Shown here in pieces: positions 61,501 to 64,000 of a stretch of 64,000 nt of DNA. The position numbers and the translations under genes were made by a program. The notes beneath the pieces are model-generated. The model was given only the letters and a program-made list of their open reading frames with translations, was not told where the DNA came from and searched no databases. Source of the DNA: Symsagittifera roscoffensis (Eukaryota; Xenacoelomorpha; Acoela; Convolutidae); contig NC_087064.1 of NCBI RefSeq assembly GCF_963678635.1, positions 82,515,847 to 82,579,846 of the forward strand, read 5' to 3'. Position 1 is the first letter of the stretch, and every line of letters begins with the position of its first letter.

Positions 61501-62405
61501 TCATATTCATGATCATACCATACGATTGCCATCAAAAACGAAAAACAGCATCATCAGCGCGCCTAAGTTTTGTCTATTCCCCAACTTCAATGAAGTTGGG
61601 AGAGGCACAGAGCGAACACCTCTAATGCATTCTGACATTTTAATGAGAAATCACCAGCTTACTATTTTCATATCCGCCGTGTAGCATGCAACACCAGGCT
61701 CAAAAATTTACTCCATTTCAATTAATTTCCCCTTGCTTGTAATATATCACTGCCTGGGTGAAGACAAAAATAAAACATATCAGCTCTTTAAAGAAAAACC
61801 AGGAAATTTGTTTATCTTCTTTGCAAACGATCTAAAGATAAGAAAATCAACAATTACAACAAAGCACATTTGCACCAAAAAATAGACCTCGAAATCTCAA
61901 TCCTAATTGCTTCCGGGATTTAAAAAATTAGAATTCTTTTTTGAACTTAATCCATTTGCAAAATATCATTTTAATTATGCATTTTGATGTCTTCACTTAA
62001 AAAAGTTGGCATCACTAGTAAATATAAATTTCAAAACTCAAGCTGCAATTCATGAAACATATAACCATTTGAGCTAAGTTTCTGTTGCTTACCGGAAATC
62101 AGACGAGGATTAGCATTAGGAAATAACGATTATGGTGTTGTACAATACAGACGATTGGGTCACTTTTGAAGTTAGATCAATTGATGAAATAAATTGTTTT
62201 GATTTCTCTACGCTTGAACGAAGGTAAAAAAAATGATGACGGGTTTCAATTTTTAAGGTCAAAAGATCTTAACCTTTTGAATCAGCTATGTCTCTATTTT
62301 CCTCCTCAGTCTCTGCGTTCAAATAGTCAGCTGCCAAAATTGTACTCTTCGCATCTCCTTCGCTTTTCTCGTCGCGTGTTGGAGCCTCGTCATAGATTTC
62401 CGAAT
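19478..62405 (-). CDS. PTPRN: PTPRN (IA-2/phogrin)-like receptor pseudophosphatase, 14 exons identified
   Basis: Fourteen minus-strand exons join in phase to at least 681 residues. From the N-terminal side: acidic Tyr-rich luminal region, Lys-rich region with a dibasic KR, and a SEA-like membrane-proximal domain ([30 protein letters not shown], matching IVTDQKP, SVVGPALTFRV and QTGLQILQTGVG of IA-2). Then juxtamembrane [24 protein letters not shown], and one PTP domain ending [22 protein letters not shown]-2 proteins sit in dense-core vesicle membranes and have no normal phosphatase activity. The active site here is more eroded: MCGSGCDQS for the signature loop and WMPQKCP for the WPD loop. 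The transmembrane exon (expected 35.4-42.4 kb) and the 5' exons with signal peptide are not seen, so the model is incomplete. Confidence 0.92.
19853..19915 (+). repeat. Head fragment of the two-hairpin family in the last PTPRN-like intron
   Basis: ACCCTTGCGATAAGCAAGG followed by GTATAGCAATCAGG and TTTTATTCCCGTAAATG; the hairpin is perfect. The rest of the copy is not recognisable downstream. Confidence 0.7.
20520..20552 (-). repeat. Tail-hairpin module, reverse orientation
   Basis: ACACAGAGGCGAAGCTGTGC followed by TTCGCAAGC. Read on the minus strand the hairpin is GCGAAGC, loop ACA, GCTTCGC: perfect stem, changed loop. Confidence 0.8.
20800..21490 (-). repeat. Tandem array related to the 2.2-3.1 kb array, inverted
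   Basis: About four units with AACGTCATATCTCGAAAACT, GATTTGAGCAGTCATATTTA, GAGGCAA and GAGAGTACCCT blocks, spaced about 165-175 bp. These are reverse complements of the blocks at 2190-3075. The copies are more diverged than in the first array. Beyond it, 21.5-21.9 kb holds an AGACAGACAG run and duplicated TATACGATGTAGCTTAAACG-type sequence. Confidence 0.75.
22573..22610 (+). repeat. Tail-hairpin module in PTPRN-like intron
   Basis: GTATCGCAAGAGGTGTGAAG, then CTCCGCTTCGTCTCTGC. Both outer stem positions have changed (GTGAAGC with GCTTCGT), leaving wobble-type pairing. It lies about 230 bp beyond the donor of the catalytic-loop exon. Confidence 0.75.
22844..23036 (-). CDS. PTPRN: PTPRN-like exon with the degenerate catalytic signature
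   Basis: Acceptor TTGTAG, donor GTCAGT, phases 2 to 0. It encodes [20 protein letters not shown], then [17 protein letters not shown] and [20 protein letters not shown]. Aligned to IA-2 ([20 protein letters not shown]), the Cys is kept, His becomes Met, the loop changes from SDGAG to GSGCD, and the phosphate-binding Arg is Gln (22964-22990). Helix alpha-4 and the [10 protein letters not shown] segment are well conserved, so the fold is probably maintained. Confidence 0.93.
23057..23075. repeat. GAT microsatellite next to a splice acceptor
   Basis: About six GAT units. On the minus strand this is an ATC run beginning about 20 nt upstream of the acceptor at 23037, in the usual branch-point and polypyrimidine zone. 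Confidence 0.85.
24600..26500 (-). pseudogene. Degenerate LINE with APE-type endonuclease remnants
   Basis: Minus-strand fragments carry endonuclease motifs: ALIVIGDFN at about 25510-25540, [17 protein letters not shown] at about 25390-25450, and [11 protein letters not shown] (the SDH-type box, Ser to Pro) at about 25330-25380. These follow the order GDFN, then HxxGxxLDLI, then SDH expected of an APE endonuclease. Frames are broken by stops and shifts between and after the motifs, so this is a fossil. It sits in the long PTPRN-like intron in the same orientation as the gene. Limits are approximate. Confidence 0.65.
26693..26722. repeat. GAAA microsatellite
   Basis: Seven or so GAAA units, followed by GAATTTATTTC. 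Confidence 0.9.
26990..27290 (+). repeat. Diverged units of the GATATCTCGAAAACT tandem family
   Basis: Two half-matching units (GGTATCTCGAAATTTCTAAAG near 27010, GATATCTCGAAAACTAGCAA near 27177), each followed by CAGAGCCTCATATGAGG- or GAAGCTAAAAAGGGTTTCTG-like stretches and GACAGCATCCAG/GATAGCACCCAA. They resemble the 20.8 kb array but are too diverged to give a clear unit length. Confidence 0.45.
27301..27783 (-). mobile_element. LINE reverse-transcriptase C-terminal fragment, open 160-aa frame
   Basis: The open frame shows the usual order of LINE ORF2 C-termini: [19 protein letters not shown] (compare QKRAIRII), [35 protein letters not shown], then [18 protein letters not shown] (YRGxxLWNxLP type). 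The catalytic palm is not present upstream, so it is a 5'-truncated copy. The frame ends at a stop before NVFK's downstream flank. It lies upstream of, and separate from, the endonuclease remnants at 24.6-26.5 kb. Confidence 0.7.
28432..28601 (-). CDS. PTPRN: PTPRN-like exon with the degenerate WPD loop
   Basis: Acceptor ATTTCAG, donor GTGAGC, phases 0 to 2. It encodes [20 protein letters not shown], then [19 protein letters not shown] and [17 protein letters not shown]. The IA-2 counterpart is [20 protein letters not shown]...FHFLSWPAEGTPASTRPLLDFRR. The WPD motif, already WPA in IA-2, is WMP here (28467-28487), so both Asp and the following loop sequence are lost. Confidence 0.93.
28620..28975. 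repeat. Copy of the GGCGCG-containing repeat
   Basis: TTTTTCGGCGCGTGCTCCCT followed by ATATATTGACGCCAAGTTCG matches stretches at about 4945-5010 and 60395-60445. A GC-rich AGGGATCC...GGGGGGCAGCCAACTCCCCC tail resembles 5061-5135. No gene is seen in this intron. Confidence 0.6.
29021..29245 (-). CDS. PTPRN: PTPRN-like exon (PTP core, Gly-rich insert)
   Basis: Acceptor TTTTACAG, donor GTCAGT, phase 0 both ends, 75 codons. It encodes [20 protein letters not shown], then [15 protein letters not shown], a Gly-rich insert with GGGGG, and [14 protein letters not shown]. The PTP motif TQGPL is present as AQAPL. The KCxxYWP segment is replaced by SDGLPQFWP, so the usual Lys-Cys pair is missing and the loop before it is rebuilt. 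Confidence 0.92.
29480..29846 (+). repeat. Copy 1 of the ~460-bp same-orientation repeat
   Basis: 5'-truncated. Carries AACCCAATTTGAGAAAACT, AATAGGTAAAAT, TCGATCACG-type ACGATCACGTTTTTCG, GTTCGATAGTGGAGTTTG, and the 3' block AGTACTCACTACGTTCATTA. It lies about 230 bp upstream (gene sense) of the Gly-rich insert exon. Confidence 0.8.
31751..31916. repeat. Foldback repeat with a duplicated right arm
   Basis: The left arm 31751-31796 (GTCTCTTGCTCAAAAGATC, AAACAACG, CTACCCTTTAACGAG) is complementary to 31871-31916 with about five mismatches in 46. The right arm is present twice as a 59-bp tandem (units starting GAGAGGG at 31794 and 31853). An RNA copy would fold into a long hairpin. The surrounding 29.9-32.1 kb holds no convincing exon. 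Confidence 0.8.
32150..32480 (-). mobile_element. tRNA-derived SINE (Leu/Ser-like head), minus-strand copy
   Basis: Tail module at 32150-32177 (AGAGGCGAAGCTTTTCTTCG), tRNA-like part at about 32240-32310 (CGGATTCGATCAGCGACCTA as the reversed B-box end), and the head flank GGTTCGAAAAGAACGTTCGT then ACTAATACACTGG. Same family as 7870-8216. Confidence 0.7.
32910..32955 (+). repeat. Worn tail-hairpin module
   Basis: GTGTTTGCAAAGTGCAGCTT then CGATTCTGTGTTT. One arm is mostly lost. It lies about 90 bp past the donor of the next PTPRN-like exon. Confidence 0.5.
33046..33267 (-). CDS. PTPRN: PTPRN-like exon (start of PTP domain)
   Basis: Acceptor CCCAG, donor GTAAGT, phase 0 both ends, 74 codons. 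It encodes [30 protein letters not shown], then [18 protein letters not shown] and [10 protein letters not shown]. It matches IA-2 AYMEDHLRNRDRLAKEWQAL, CAYQAEPN, KKNRHPDFLPYDHARIKL and DYINASPI. The KNR of the pTyr loop is kept; the Tyr of classical KNRY is Phe. Confidence 0.95.
33540..34040 (+). repeat. Copy 2 of the ~460-bp repeat (near full length)
   Basis: Begins CATAGCCAACTGACAGTTGG, AAAAGAGTAATGAACGCAAG; continues with TTAACCCAATTTGAGAAAGC, GATCACGTTTTTCGTGACC, TGTTCGATAGTGGAGTTTG; ends AAGAGTACTCACTACGTTC. It fills most of the intron between exons 33046-33267 and 34091-34145. Confidence 0.85.
34091..34145 (-). CDS. PTPRN: PTPRN-like exon (55-bp juxtamembrane exon)
   Basis: Acceptor TTGTAG, donor GTAAGT, phases 2 to 0. 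Joined to its neighbours it encodes [19 protein letters not shown], matching CEEPAQANMDISTGHMIL of IA-2. Confidence 0.93.
35220..35404 (-). CDS. PTPRN: PTPRN-like exon (cytoplasmic juxtamembrane)
   Basis: Acceptor TTTTTGCAG, donor GTCAGT, phases 0 to 2, 61 codons. It begins [20 protein letters not shown], corresponding to IA-2 YQDLCRQHMATKS, then a Gly/Ser-rich stretch and [14 protein letters not shown], corresponding to SSVSSQFSD. The Ser-rich segment is a likely phosphorylation region (inference). The preceding exon, which should carry the transmembrane helix, was not found. Confidence 0.92.
35621..36650 (-). mobile_element. Two-hairpin composite element, minus-strand full-length copy
   Basis: The minus-strand head is at 36631-36650 (CGCTTTGATAAGCAAAGGTA) and the tail at 35621-35656 (GCGAAGCTCAGCTCAGC, preceded by ATCGCAAGCGG). 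Two tRNA-like segments lie inside on the minus strand. At about 36425-36505 is TTAGCCTGGTGGTAACGAAT (A-box region), then GGTCCTGGGTTCGAATATG (B box). At about 35950-36030 is GCTGGCGAAGAGGTAAAGC, then CAGCGGTTCGAATCCGG. About 1.03 kb, without coding capacity. Confidence 0.7.
36904..37103. other. Assembly gap (200 N)
   Basis: Exactly 200 undetermined bases, probably a placeholder length. It falls inside the PTPRN-like intron interval where the transmembrane exon should be, and interrupts repeat sequence of the ~460-bp family on both sides (AAGTCCGATTTGAGAAAACT at about 36740 and TAACCCAATTTGAGAAAACT at about 37208). Confidence 0.95.
37104..37505 (+). repeat. Copy 3 of the ~460-bp repeat, broken by the assembly gap
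   Basis: Carries CAAATAGATGGCCTCAGAGC, TTAACCCAATTTGAGAAAAC, AATCACGTTTTTCGGGACC and CTGTTCGATATTGGAGTTGG. Ends near TACGTTCTCATTGACTCTT. Confidence 0.8.
37512..38214 (+). repeat. Tandem duplication unit 1 (703 bp) with tRNA-like SINE core
   Basis: Begins AAAACTCATTGAATTTCTAA, has a diverged two-hairpin head (CCCTCGCGACTAGCAGG), a tRNA-like core at about 37671-37740 (TAGCCTGGAGGCAAAGAATA, then ATCCTGGGTTCAAACCTGAC), and ends in an open stretch encoding [17 protein letters not shown] and later [17 protein letters not shown]. The unit repeats at once downstream. Confidence 0.85.
38215..38925 (+). repeat. Tandem duplication unit 2 (~705 bp)
   Basis: Direct repeat of 37512-38214 with scattered substitutions. 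Same order of blocks: ATTGCAACCGAGTGCTATAG, AATCCTGGGTTCAAATCTGA, GGTCGTTGCAAGGCAAACAC, GAACACTGTCGATTGTGTTT. The short peptide frame is kept in part ([17 protein letters not shown]). Confidence 0.85.
39222..40025 (+). repeat. Copy 4 of the ~460-bp repeat, interrupted
   Basis: 5' part at 39222-39475 (CATAGAGTTGGAAAAGAGTC, ATGAACGCAAGG, AGATGGCC), then 39476-39780 of unrelated sequence holding a Lys-rich frame, then 3' blocks at 39810-40025 (CCACTTTCGAATCTAGAAG, GCTTGCCTTACTTTTAGCAA). The repeat start also recurs at about 39420. Confidence 0.6.
39460..39681 (+). CDS. Lys/Asn-rich short ORF inside a repeat, 73 aa
   Basis: The ATG belongs to the repeat (AGATGGCCTTAAAA). The rest of the frame is not shared with other copies and encodes a hydrophilic peptide with [20 protein letters not shown] and [20 protein letters not shown] do not recognise it. 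It could be a captured exon or retrocopy fragment, or chance. It lies opposite to the PTPRN-like gene. Confidence 0.25.
   Translation: MALKNYKQTAEVHQNNKSNNNVLENKIQISDLVDGKNEAETKPTNSKPKATKSKKNFFKNLSRKFVGKILVRM
40440..41770. repeat. Degenerate tandem array, ~80-95-bp unit
   Basis: Roughly fifteen diverged units share TTTTTCTAAGCAAGCTATTC, GCNATGAAACTTTGAAATA, TTTCAAGTTGTTTCATAGA and GAATCAGTTNGCGAAAA. Unit length varies, and no two units are identical, so the array is old. No exon found in it. Confidence 0.75.
42180..42250 (-). mobile_element. tRNA-like SINE core
   Basis: Minus strand reads TTAGCCTAGCGGTAACAACC (A-box-like), then TCCTGGGTTTGAATCCGGC (B-box-like), then CAGGACCTGTTTTG. This is the same core as in the two-hairpin family at about 36.43 and 37.67 kb. 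Confidence 0.7.
42413..42480 (-). CDS. PTPRN: PTPRN-like exon (end of SEA-like domain)
   Basis: Acceptor TTTTTTAG, donor GTAAGT, phases 1 to 0. It encodes [23 protein letters not shown], matching LVKSELEAQTGLQILQTGVGQRE of IA-2. The next exon should start in phase 0 with the transmembrane region. Confidence 0.9.
43035..43535 (+). repeat. Copy 5 of the ~460-bp repeat
   Basis: Begins CAACTGACAGTTGGAAAAGA, has GATAGATTCAATAGATAGTT in place of the usual ATAGGTAAAA, and ends AAGTGTGCACTACGTTCATT. It lies about 90 bp beyond the donor of exon 43621-43697. Confidence 0.8.
43621..43697 (-). CDS. PTPRN: PTPRN-like exon (SEA-like domain)
   Basis: Acceptor TTTCAG, donor GTAAGT, phases 2 to 1. It encodes [21 protein letters not shown] and VAKLI, matching SVVGPALTFRVRHNEQNLSLADV of IA-2. 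NAT is a potential N-glycosylation site, at a position close to the NLS site of vertebrate IA-2. Confidence 0.9.
43698..45230. other. PTPRN-like intron sequence, nothing recognised
   Basis: AT-rich sequence without a clear repeat or exon. A stretch at about 45170-45310 is the inverted counterpart of a block inside the element at 59025-59405 (minus strand ACTTCAAACGCGGCATT and CTGCGCTT). Confidence 0.4.
45316..46134. mobile_element. Nested inverted-repeat DNA element
   Basis: The left end GGGGCAGTACAACAGTGCCG and the right end (reverse complement GGGGCGTTCAACAGTGCCG) form terminal inverted repeats with further AACAGTGCCGAAA subterminal copies on the left (three) and right (two). Inside, CATAGGTTCCAAAAT-type repeats at about 45520-45590 and 45855-45905 form a second inverted pair, and TTGGCGCCAAAATT occurs twice at 45958-46010. 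No transposase frame; no clean target-site duplication found. Confidence 0.7.
46135..48084. other. PTPRN-like intron, repeat fragments only
   Basis: A short fragment of the ~460-bp repeat is at about 46556-46620 (CTAACAGTTGGAAAATGGTC). A minus-strand tRNA-like core is at about 47811-47880 (AGAGGTTCGAATCCGACTC), with a tail module at about 47295-47330 (GATGAAGCTGAGCTTCGC). No exon of the host gene is supported. Confidence 0.5.
48085..49680 (+). pseudogene. Non-LTR retrotransposon fragment (reverse transcriptase), frameshifted
   Basis: A sharply GC-richer island. Reverse-transcriptase motifs in order: [15 protein letters not shown] (motif A), [32 protein letters not shown] (motif B), then in another frame VYADNLSLS (the YADD box with the last Asp as Asn), [19 protein letters not shown], and near the 3' end [20 protein letters not shown], a Cys-His C-terminal motif typical of jockey/I-type LINE proteins. 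Several frameshifts and stops separate these parts. The copy is 5'-truncated before the endonuclease and ends in an ACA-rich tail at about 49600-49680. Confidence 0.85.
50103..50570 (+). repeat. Copy 6 of the ~460-bp repeat
   Basis: Begins CATAGGTAACAGTTGG, carries TGATCACGTTTTTCGTGACC and GGATAGTGGAGTTTGCC, and ends AGAGTATTCACTACAATCAT. Confidence 0.8.
50840..51060 (-). mobile_element. tRNA-derived SINE with perfect tail hairpin
   Basis: Minus strand: AAGCGTTCGTGGCCGAGAGG (A-box region of a Leu/Ser-like tRNA), GTGAGACTTCC, a diverged B box (CGCAGACTCGAAGCCC), then about 100 bp and the tail GCGAAGC, loop GCA, GCTTCGC, CTCTGT (50840-50870). Confidence 0.75.
51247..54547. repeat. Three tandem copies of a 1.1-kb unit
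   Basis: The anchor TTTCTGGAACCGAGTTTTC occurs at 51247, 52347 and 53448, so the period is 1100-1101 bp. Copies are nearly identical over their full length apart from a different internal junction in copy 1 and scattered changes, which points to recent amplification. Each unit carries the reverse tail hairpin (GCGAAGCAGAGCTTCGC), GGGCTCCTGAAGGACACC, ACGGTCAAA repeats and GACGGGCCGTCACCAGTAAA. No coding capacity. Confidence 0.92.
54548..55195. repeat. Diverged continuation of the ACGGTCAAA family
   Basis: After the third 1.1-kb unit the same style of sequence continues (AAAACGGTCAACAAAT, GGGCCATAACTTTTTGTGTC, an internal direct duplication of TTGACTTCTCCGAGGACGAT at about 54889-54940). It resembles 15.5-15.9 kb on this strand. 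Confidence 0.6.
55200..55345 (+). repeat. Copy 7 of the ~460-bp repeat (fragment)
   Basis: AACTGGATTAATAGGTAAGA, CCGCTGGGAAATCTGATCAT, AGTCGATCACGTTTTTTATG, CTTTTGCGGTTCAATGG; then it stops at an unrelated GAAAATCGG junction. Confidence 0.75.
56330..56790 (+). repeat. Copy 8 of the ~460-bp repeat
   Basis: AACTCGAAAAGAGTACTGAA, CGCAAAGAAACAG, TTAACCCAATTTGACACAAC, CAGTCGATCACGTTCTTTAT, TTCAATAGTGGAGTTGCC, ends TTTACTACGTTCATTACTC. A partial copy sits just upstream at about 55920-56170. Confidence 0.8.
57410..57493 (-). CDS. PTPRN: PTPRN-like exon (SEA-like domain start)
   Basis: Acceptor GTTTGCAG, donor read as CAG|GTTGGC (weak), phases 2 to 2. It encodes [20 protein letters not shown] and LESYNYI, aligned with LSLAAGVKLLEILAEHVHMS of IA-2. 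NVT is a potential N-glycosylation site. The phases on both sides agree, which supports the odd donor. Confidence 0.88.
57859..57949 (-). CDS. PTPRN: PTPRN-like exon (luminal, before SEA-like domain)
   Basis: Acceptor TGTGTAG, donor read as GTACGC, phases 1 to 2. It encodes [20 protein letters not shown] and [18 protein letters not shown] lines up with YGYIVTDQKP, the start of the membrane-proximal domain of IA-2. Confidence 0.88.
58144..58429 (-). CDS. PTPRN: PTPRN-like exon (charged luminal linker)
   Basis: Acceptor TTCACCAG, donor GTAAGT, phases 0 to 1, 95 codons. It is strongly charged: [58 protein letters not shown]. The KR in AEKREQL lies at the point where IA-2 is cut at a dibasic site before its membrane-proximal domain, so it is a plausible convertase site (inference). 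Low complexity makes homology weak here; membership rests on the splice phases. Confidence 0.8.
58690..59015 (-). mobile_element. tRNA-derived SINE with intact-looking A and B boxes
   Basis: Minus strand: TTCCGTGGCTGAGTGGTTAG (A box), GGTGTGAGACTCCTAATATC, GATGGTTCGAATCTC (B box), then TTATTGCACTTTATTGAGC and TTTTTTGTCGTGTTCGCGC, ending in a worn tail hairpin and CTCTGTGTTGG at 58690. This is the best preserved Leu/Ser-like SINE head in the window. Confidence 0.8.
59025..59405. mobile_element. MITE-like element, 381 bp, with TTTAGCAGAC termini and 9-bp target duplication
   Basis: The left end carries TTTTAGCAGACCGG, TCTTAGCAGACC and CTTTTAGCAGACTC; the right end carries the reverse complements. 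TTTAGCAGAC begins at the same distance from both ends. TGTAAAGAG flanks both sides (59016-59024 and 59406-59414). A 9-bp duplication is typical of Mutator-like elements, 8 bp of hAT. The interior CAAACGCGGCATTGGCG...GCTGCGCTT block recurs inverted at about 45.24-45.30 kb. Inserted at the edge of the preceding SINE. Confidence 0.82.
59518..59681 (-). CDS. PTPRN: PTPRN-like exon (acidic Tyr-rich luminal segment)
   Basis: Acceptor GTTTAG, donor read as CCG|GTGAGG, phases 1 to 0. It encodes [20 protein letters not shown], then [20 protein letters not shown] and [14 protein letters not shown]. Tyr next to Asp/Glu in a luminal region is the context for tyrosine sulfation (inference). I see no direct match to vertebrate IA-2; membership rests on phase, strand and composition. 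Confidence 0.78.
60040..60480. repeat. Repeat block shared with GRAMD4 intron 3
   Basis: GGAGTAGGAATAACTAGGGA through CATTCAGCTGA (about 60055-60235) is almost identical to 5136-5315. It is followed by TTTTCGGCGCGCGCTCCCC and ATATATTGACACCAAATCC, which in the first copy precedes the shared block (about 4945-5000), so the order differs. Confidence 0.75.
60632..60675 (+). repeat. Worn tail-hairpin module
   Basis: GTATCGCAAGTGATGAAAAG, CTCCGCTTCTACTCGGTGTG; stem partly lost. Overlapping short ORFs in 60.7-60.98 kb are not supported as genes. Confidence 0.65.
60980..62273. other. PTPRN-like intron, nothing recognised
   Basis: AT-rich DNA. Open frames around 61.35-61.63 kb have no splice context or recognisable motif. 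A short inverted repeat AACTTCAATGAAGTT lies at about 61580-61597. Confidence 0.4.
62274..62405 (-). CDS. PTPRN: PTPRN-like exon (most upstream one found; acidic luminal region)
   Basis: Acceptor TGCCTTAG, donor read as AAAAG|GTTAAG, phases 1 to 1. It encodes [20 protein letters not shown] and [23 protein letters not shown]. Strongly acidic, soluble, without a signal peptide, so earlier exons must exist beyond it. No vertebrate match by eye; it is included because the phase fits the next exon. Confidence 0.7.
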
Positions 62406-63344
62406 CTAAGGCAGACAAGATAATTGTGGTTAGCACAGAAACCAAACATCTGATCTCTACGAAGTTGCAAGAAACTTTAAACTCGTATTTTTCTAAATGA
62501 GCTATATTGACTACTTCCAAAAATCTAAAGCACTTCACATGCAAAAAAAAGTTTACTCAAAGACTCAGTAAGCAATCTACATATCGGCATATAATCTACA
62601 TATTAAACCAAGTAGAAAAATAAGTTTGCTCATTTCAACATTCAGCGTCTAAGTTATAGAAAAAAAATAAAATCAAGCCTTAATTTTCTAACTCGTGTTA
62701 GAATTAAAACATGAGAAGGTGCATTCGATACAAACATTCTATTATATATCTAAGTACCTAAAATTCATACAGCCGCTGCAAAAAGTGCCACTAACGCTCT
62801 TTTGAACAAAGTACAAAAATTTTGAATGGTAGCTACCTAAAATCACGTACAACAGAACATCGTCTCTAGATTGTACTTTTTTGTATAAAACATAAATCAA
62901 CATTAAGGATAATTTGGAAACAAAAATTGACAAGTTGATTCATTTGGGGGTAAAAAATGTCATGCTTCATTACGTGCCATCTATGCATCACTTGCATGCC
63001 ATTTAAGGGACATTTTCACCATTTACGTTATGCTGTACCTCTCAAATACGCTCCTTCGGGATAATCAGAAATAATTTGTTGCAGCTTGAAAGGAAACAAT
63101 CATGTGAACACCATCGTCAACAACATTATGAACTATTTAAAGTAAAACACACCACCCATAACATAACCTAGACTTTCTAGACGTAATTTTGGGGAGTGAC
63201 GGCTAGTTCTGAGGTATGCTATCGGAATGTTCCGCAGTTCGATCCTGAAGAGGCAAAAATTTTCAGTCCAGAAACCAGCCAAAAAACCATCAAGTCTATC
63301 AAGTCTCTGAACAAGGGTAGAACGGCGATTATCCGCTAAGAGAC
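62406..63344. other. Upstream intron of the PTPRN-like gene, no exon recognised
   Basis: AT-rich, no recognisable repeat except short fragments. I looked on the minus strand for a Cys-containing RESP18-like exon or a signal peptide and saw none. Confidence 0.4.
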
Positions 63345-63815
63345 AAACATAGCCAATAACATAGTTGGAAACGAGTCAATGAACGCGATTAAACAGTAAA
63401 AAAAAATTTCTGAAAAAATTTCGAACTTCAAAGAAAAAATAGATGCCCTTAAAGCCCTTTGAATTTGTTGTTTATGATTACCATTTGTTCGATTAAATTG
63501 GCCCAATTTCGAAAAAAATGGATCGATAGGTATTTCGCTGGGAAATCTGAAAATTCAATTCGACTTTTGAAACTATAAGTCAATCACGTTTTTCATGACC
63601 TTTACACTTTTGCTGCTCGATTGAGTTTGCCTTCCTTTCAACAAGGAAATGAACTGAACTTAAAAAAAAATCAAAAGTCAAGCCGCGAAAGGGAATTTGA
63701 GCCTGGATAAATTTCAAGACTTTTCCTGATAAAAAACGAAAAAAAAAATGAATAAATAAAAAAATAAATCATCGCGGCCTATATAAGAACTATTTTCATT
63801 ACTCTTAGACAGTTC
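63345..63815 (+). repeat. Copy 9 of the ~460-bp repeat
   Basis: CATAGCCAATAACATAGTTGG, ATGAACGCGATTAAACAG, TTGGCCCAATTTCGAAAAAA, TCAATCACGTTTTTCATGAC, CTGCTCGATTGAGTTTGCC, ends TATATAAGAACTATTTTC. Confidence 0.8.
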
Positions 63816-64000
63816 GTCTGCTGGTCCTTATCCTTATCGAAAATTGGCTTTAATTTACAAACACCGATAATCAATTGATCGTTAAGTGCAATGATAATTA
63901 CAATTTATTTAGCTTATCATGACTTGAAATTTTGATTTGATATCTCTTCAGCAGTTTCGTTGTTCGAAAATTATTTGATATCTTTTAACCCTCCAATTTC

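Noticed and set aside
61347-61625. 92-aa plus-strand ORF
   Set aside because: AT-rich Lys/Asn/Phe-rich frame, no motif, no splice context; lies within a PTPRN-like intron on the other strand.

Overview
The window is nuclear DNA of a metazoan. It is AT-rich, its exons are split by GT-AG introns of up to about 14 kb, and introns and intergenic DNA are crowded with short non-autonomous repeats, foldback elements, tandem arrays and broken LINEs. The two genes I could assemble encode animal proteins: a GRAMD4-like membrane protein and an IA-2/phogrin-type (PTPRN) receptor pseudophosphatase. The divergent sequences suggest a fast-evolving invertebrate, but I cannot name the species or phylum from this sequence.

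Layout. 0-3.4 kb: an unrecognised GC-richer ORF (plus strand), gene-free DNA, and a ~165-bp tandem array carrying a cleanly inserted MITE-like element. 3.5-11.2 kb: GRAMD4-like gene, plus strand, six exons with matching phases, 597 residues. 11.2-19.4 kb: repeat-filled space between the two convergent 3' ends. 19.5-62.4 kb: PTPRN-like gene, minus strand, of which I assembled 14 coding exons (7 luminal, 7 cytoplasmic, including the stop). The exon(s) for the transmembrane segment, expected between 35.4 and 42.4 kb where a 200-N assembly gap lies, and the 5' exons beyond 62.4 kb were not found. 62.4-64 kb: repeats.

Notable biology. The PTPRN-like protein keeps the IA-2 framework (SEA-like membrane-proximal domain, D1-type phosphatase fold, KNR and DQFEF motifs) but its active site is more eroded than that of vertebrate IA-2. 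The signature loop reads MCGSGCDQS, so the catalytic Arg position is Gln, and the WPD loop reads WMPQKCP. Such proteins act as structural or signalling components of dense-core secretory vesicles rather than as enzymes.

Mobile DNA. The main novelty candidate is a dispersed non-coding element with a hairpin at each end: a head (ACCCTTGC / GCAAGGGT) and a tail (GCGAAGC / GCTTCGC). Several copies have a tRNA-like internal segment. The same tail hairpin closes at least one other tRNA-derived SINE family, and its stem is conserved while its 3-nt loop varies. Two copies end 43 and 56 bp before GRAMD4 splice acceptors. A second family of about 460 bp recurs many times between 29 and 64 kb, always in the same orientation (antisense to PTPRN). 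Three LINE remnants, several foldback elements, and elements with terminal inverted repeats and target-site duplications are also present. All family names rest on motif recognition; no database search was possible.
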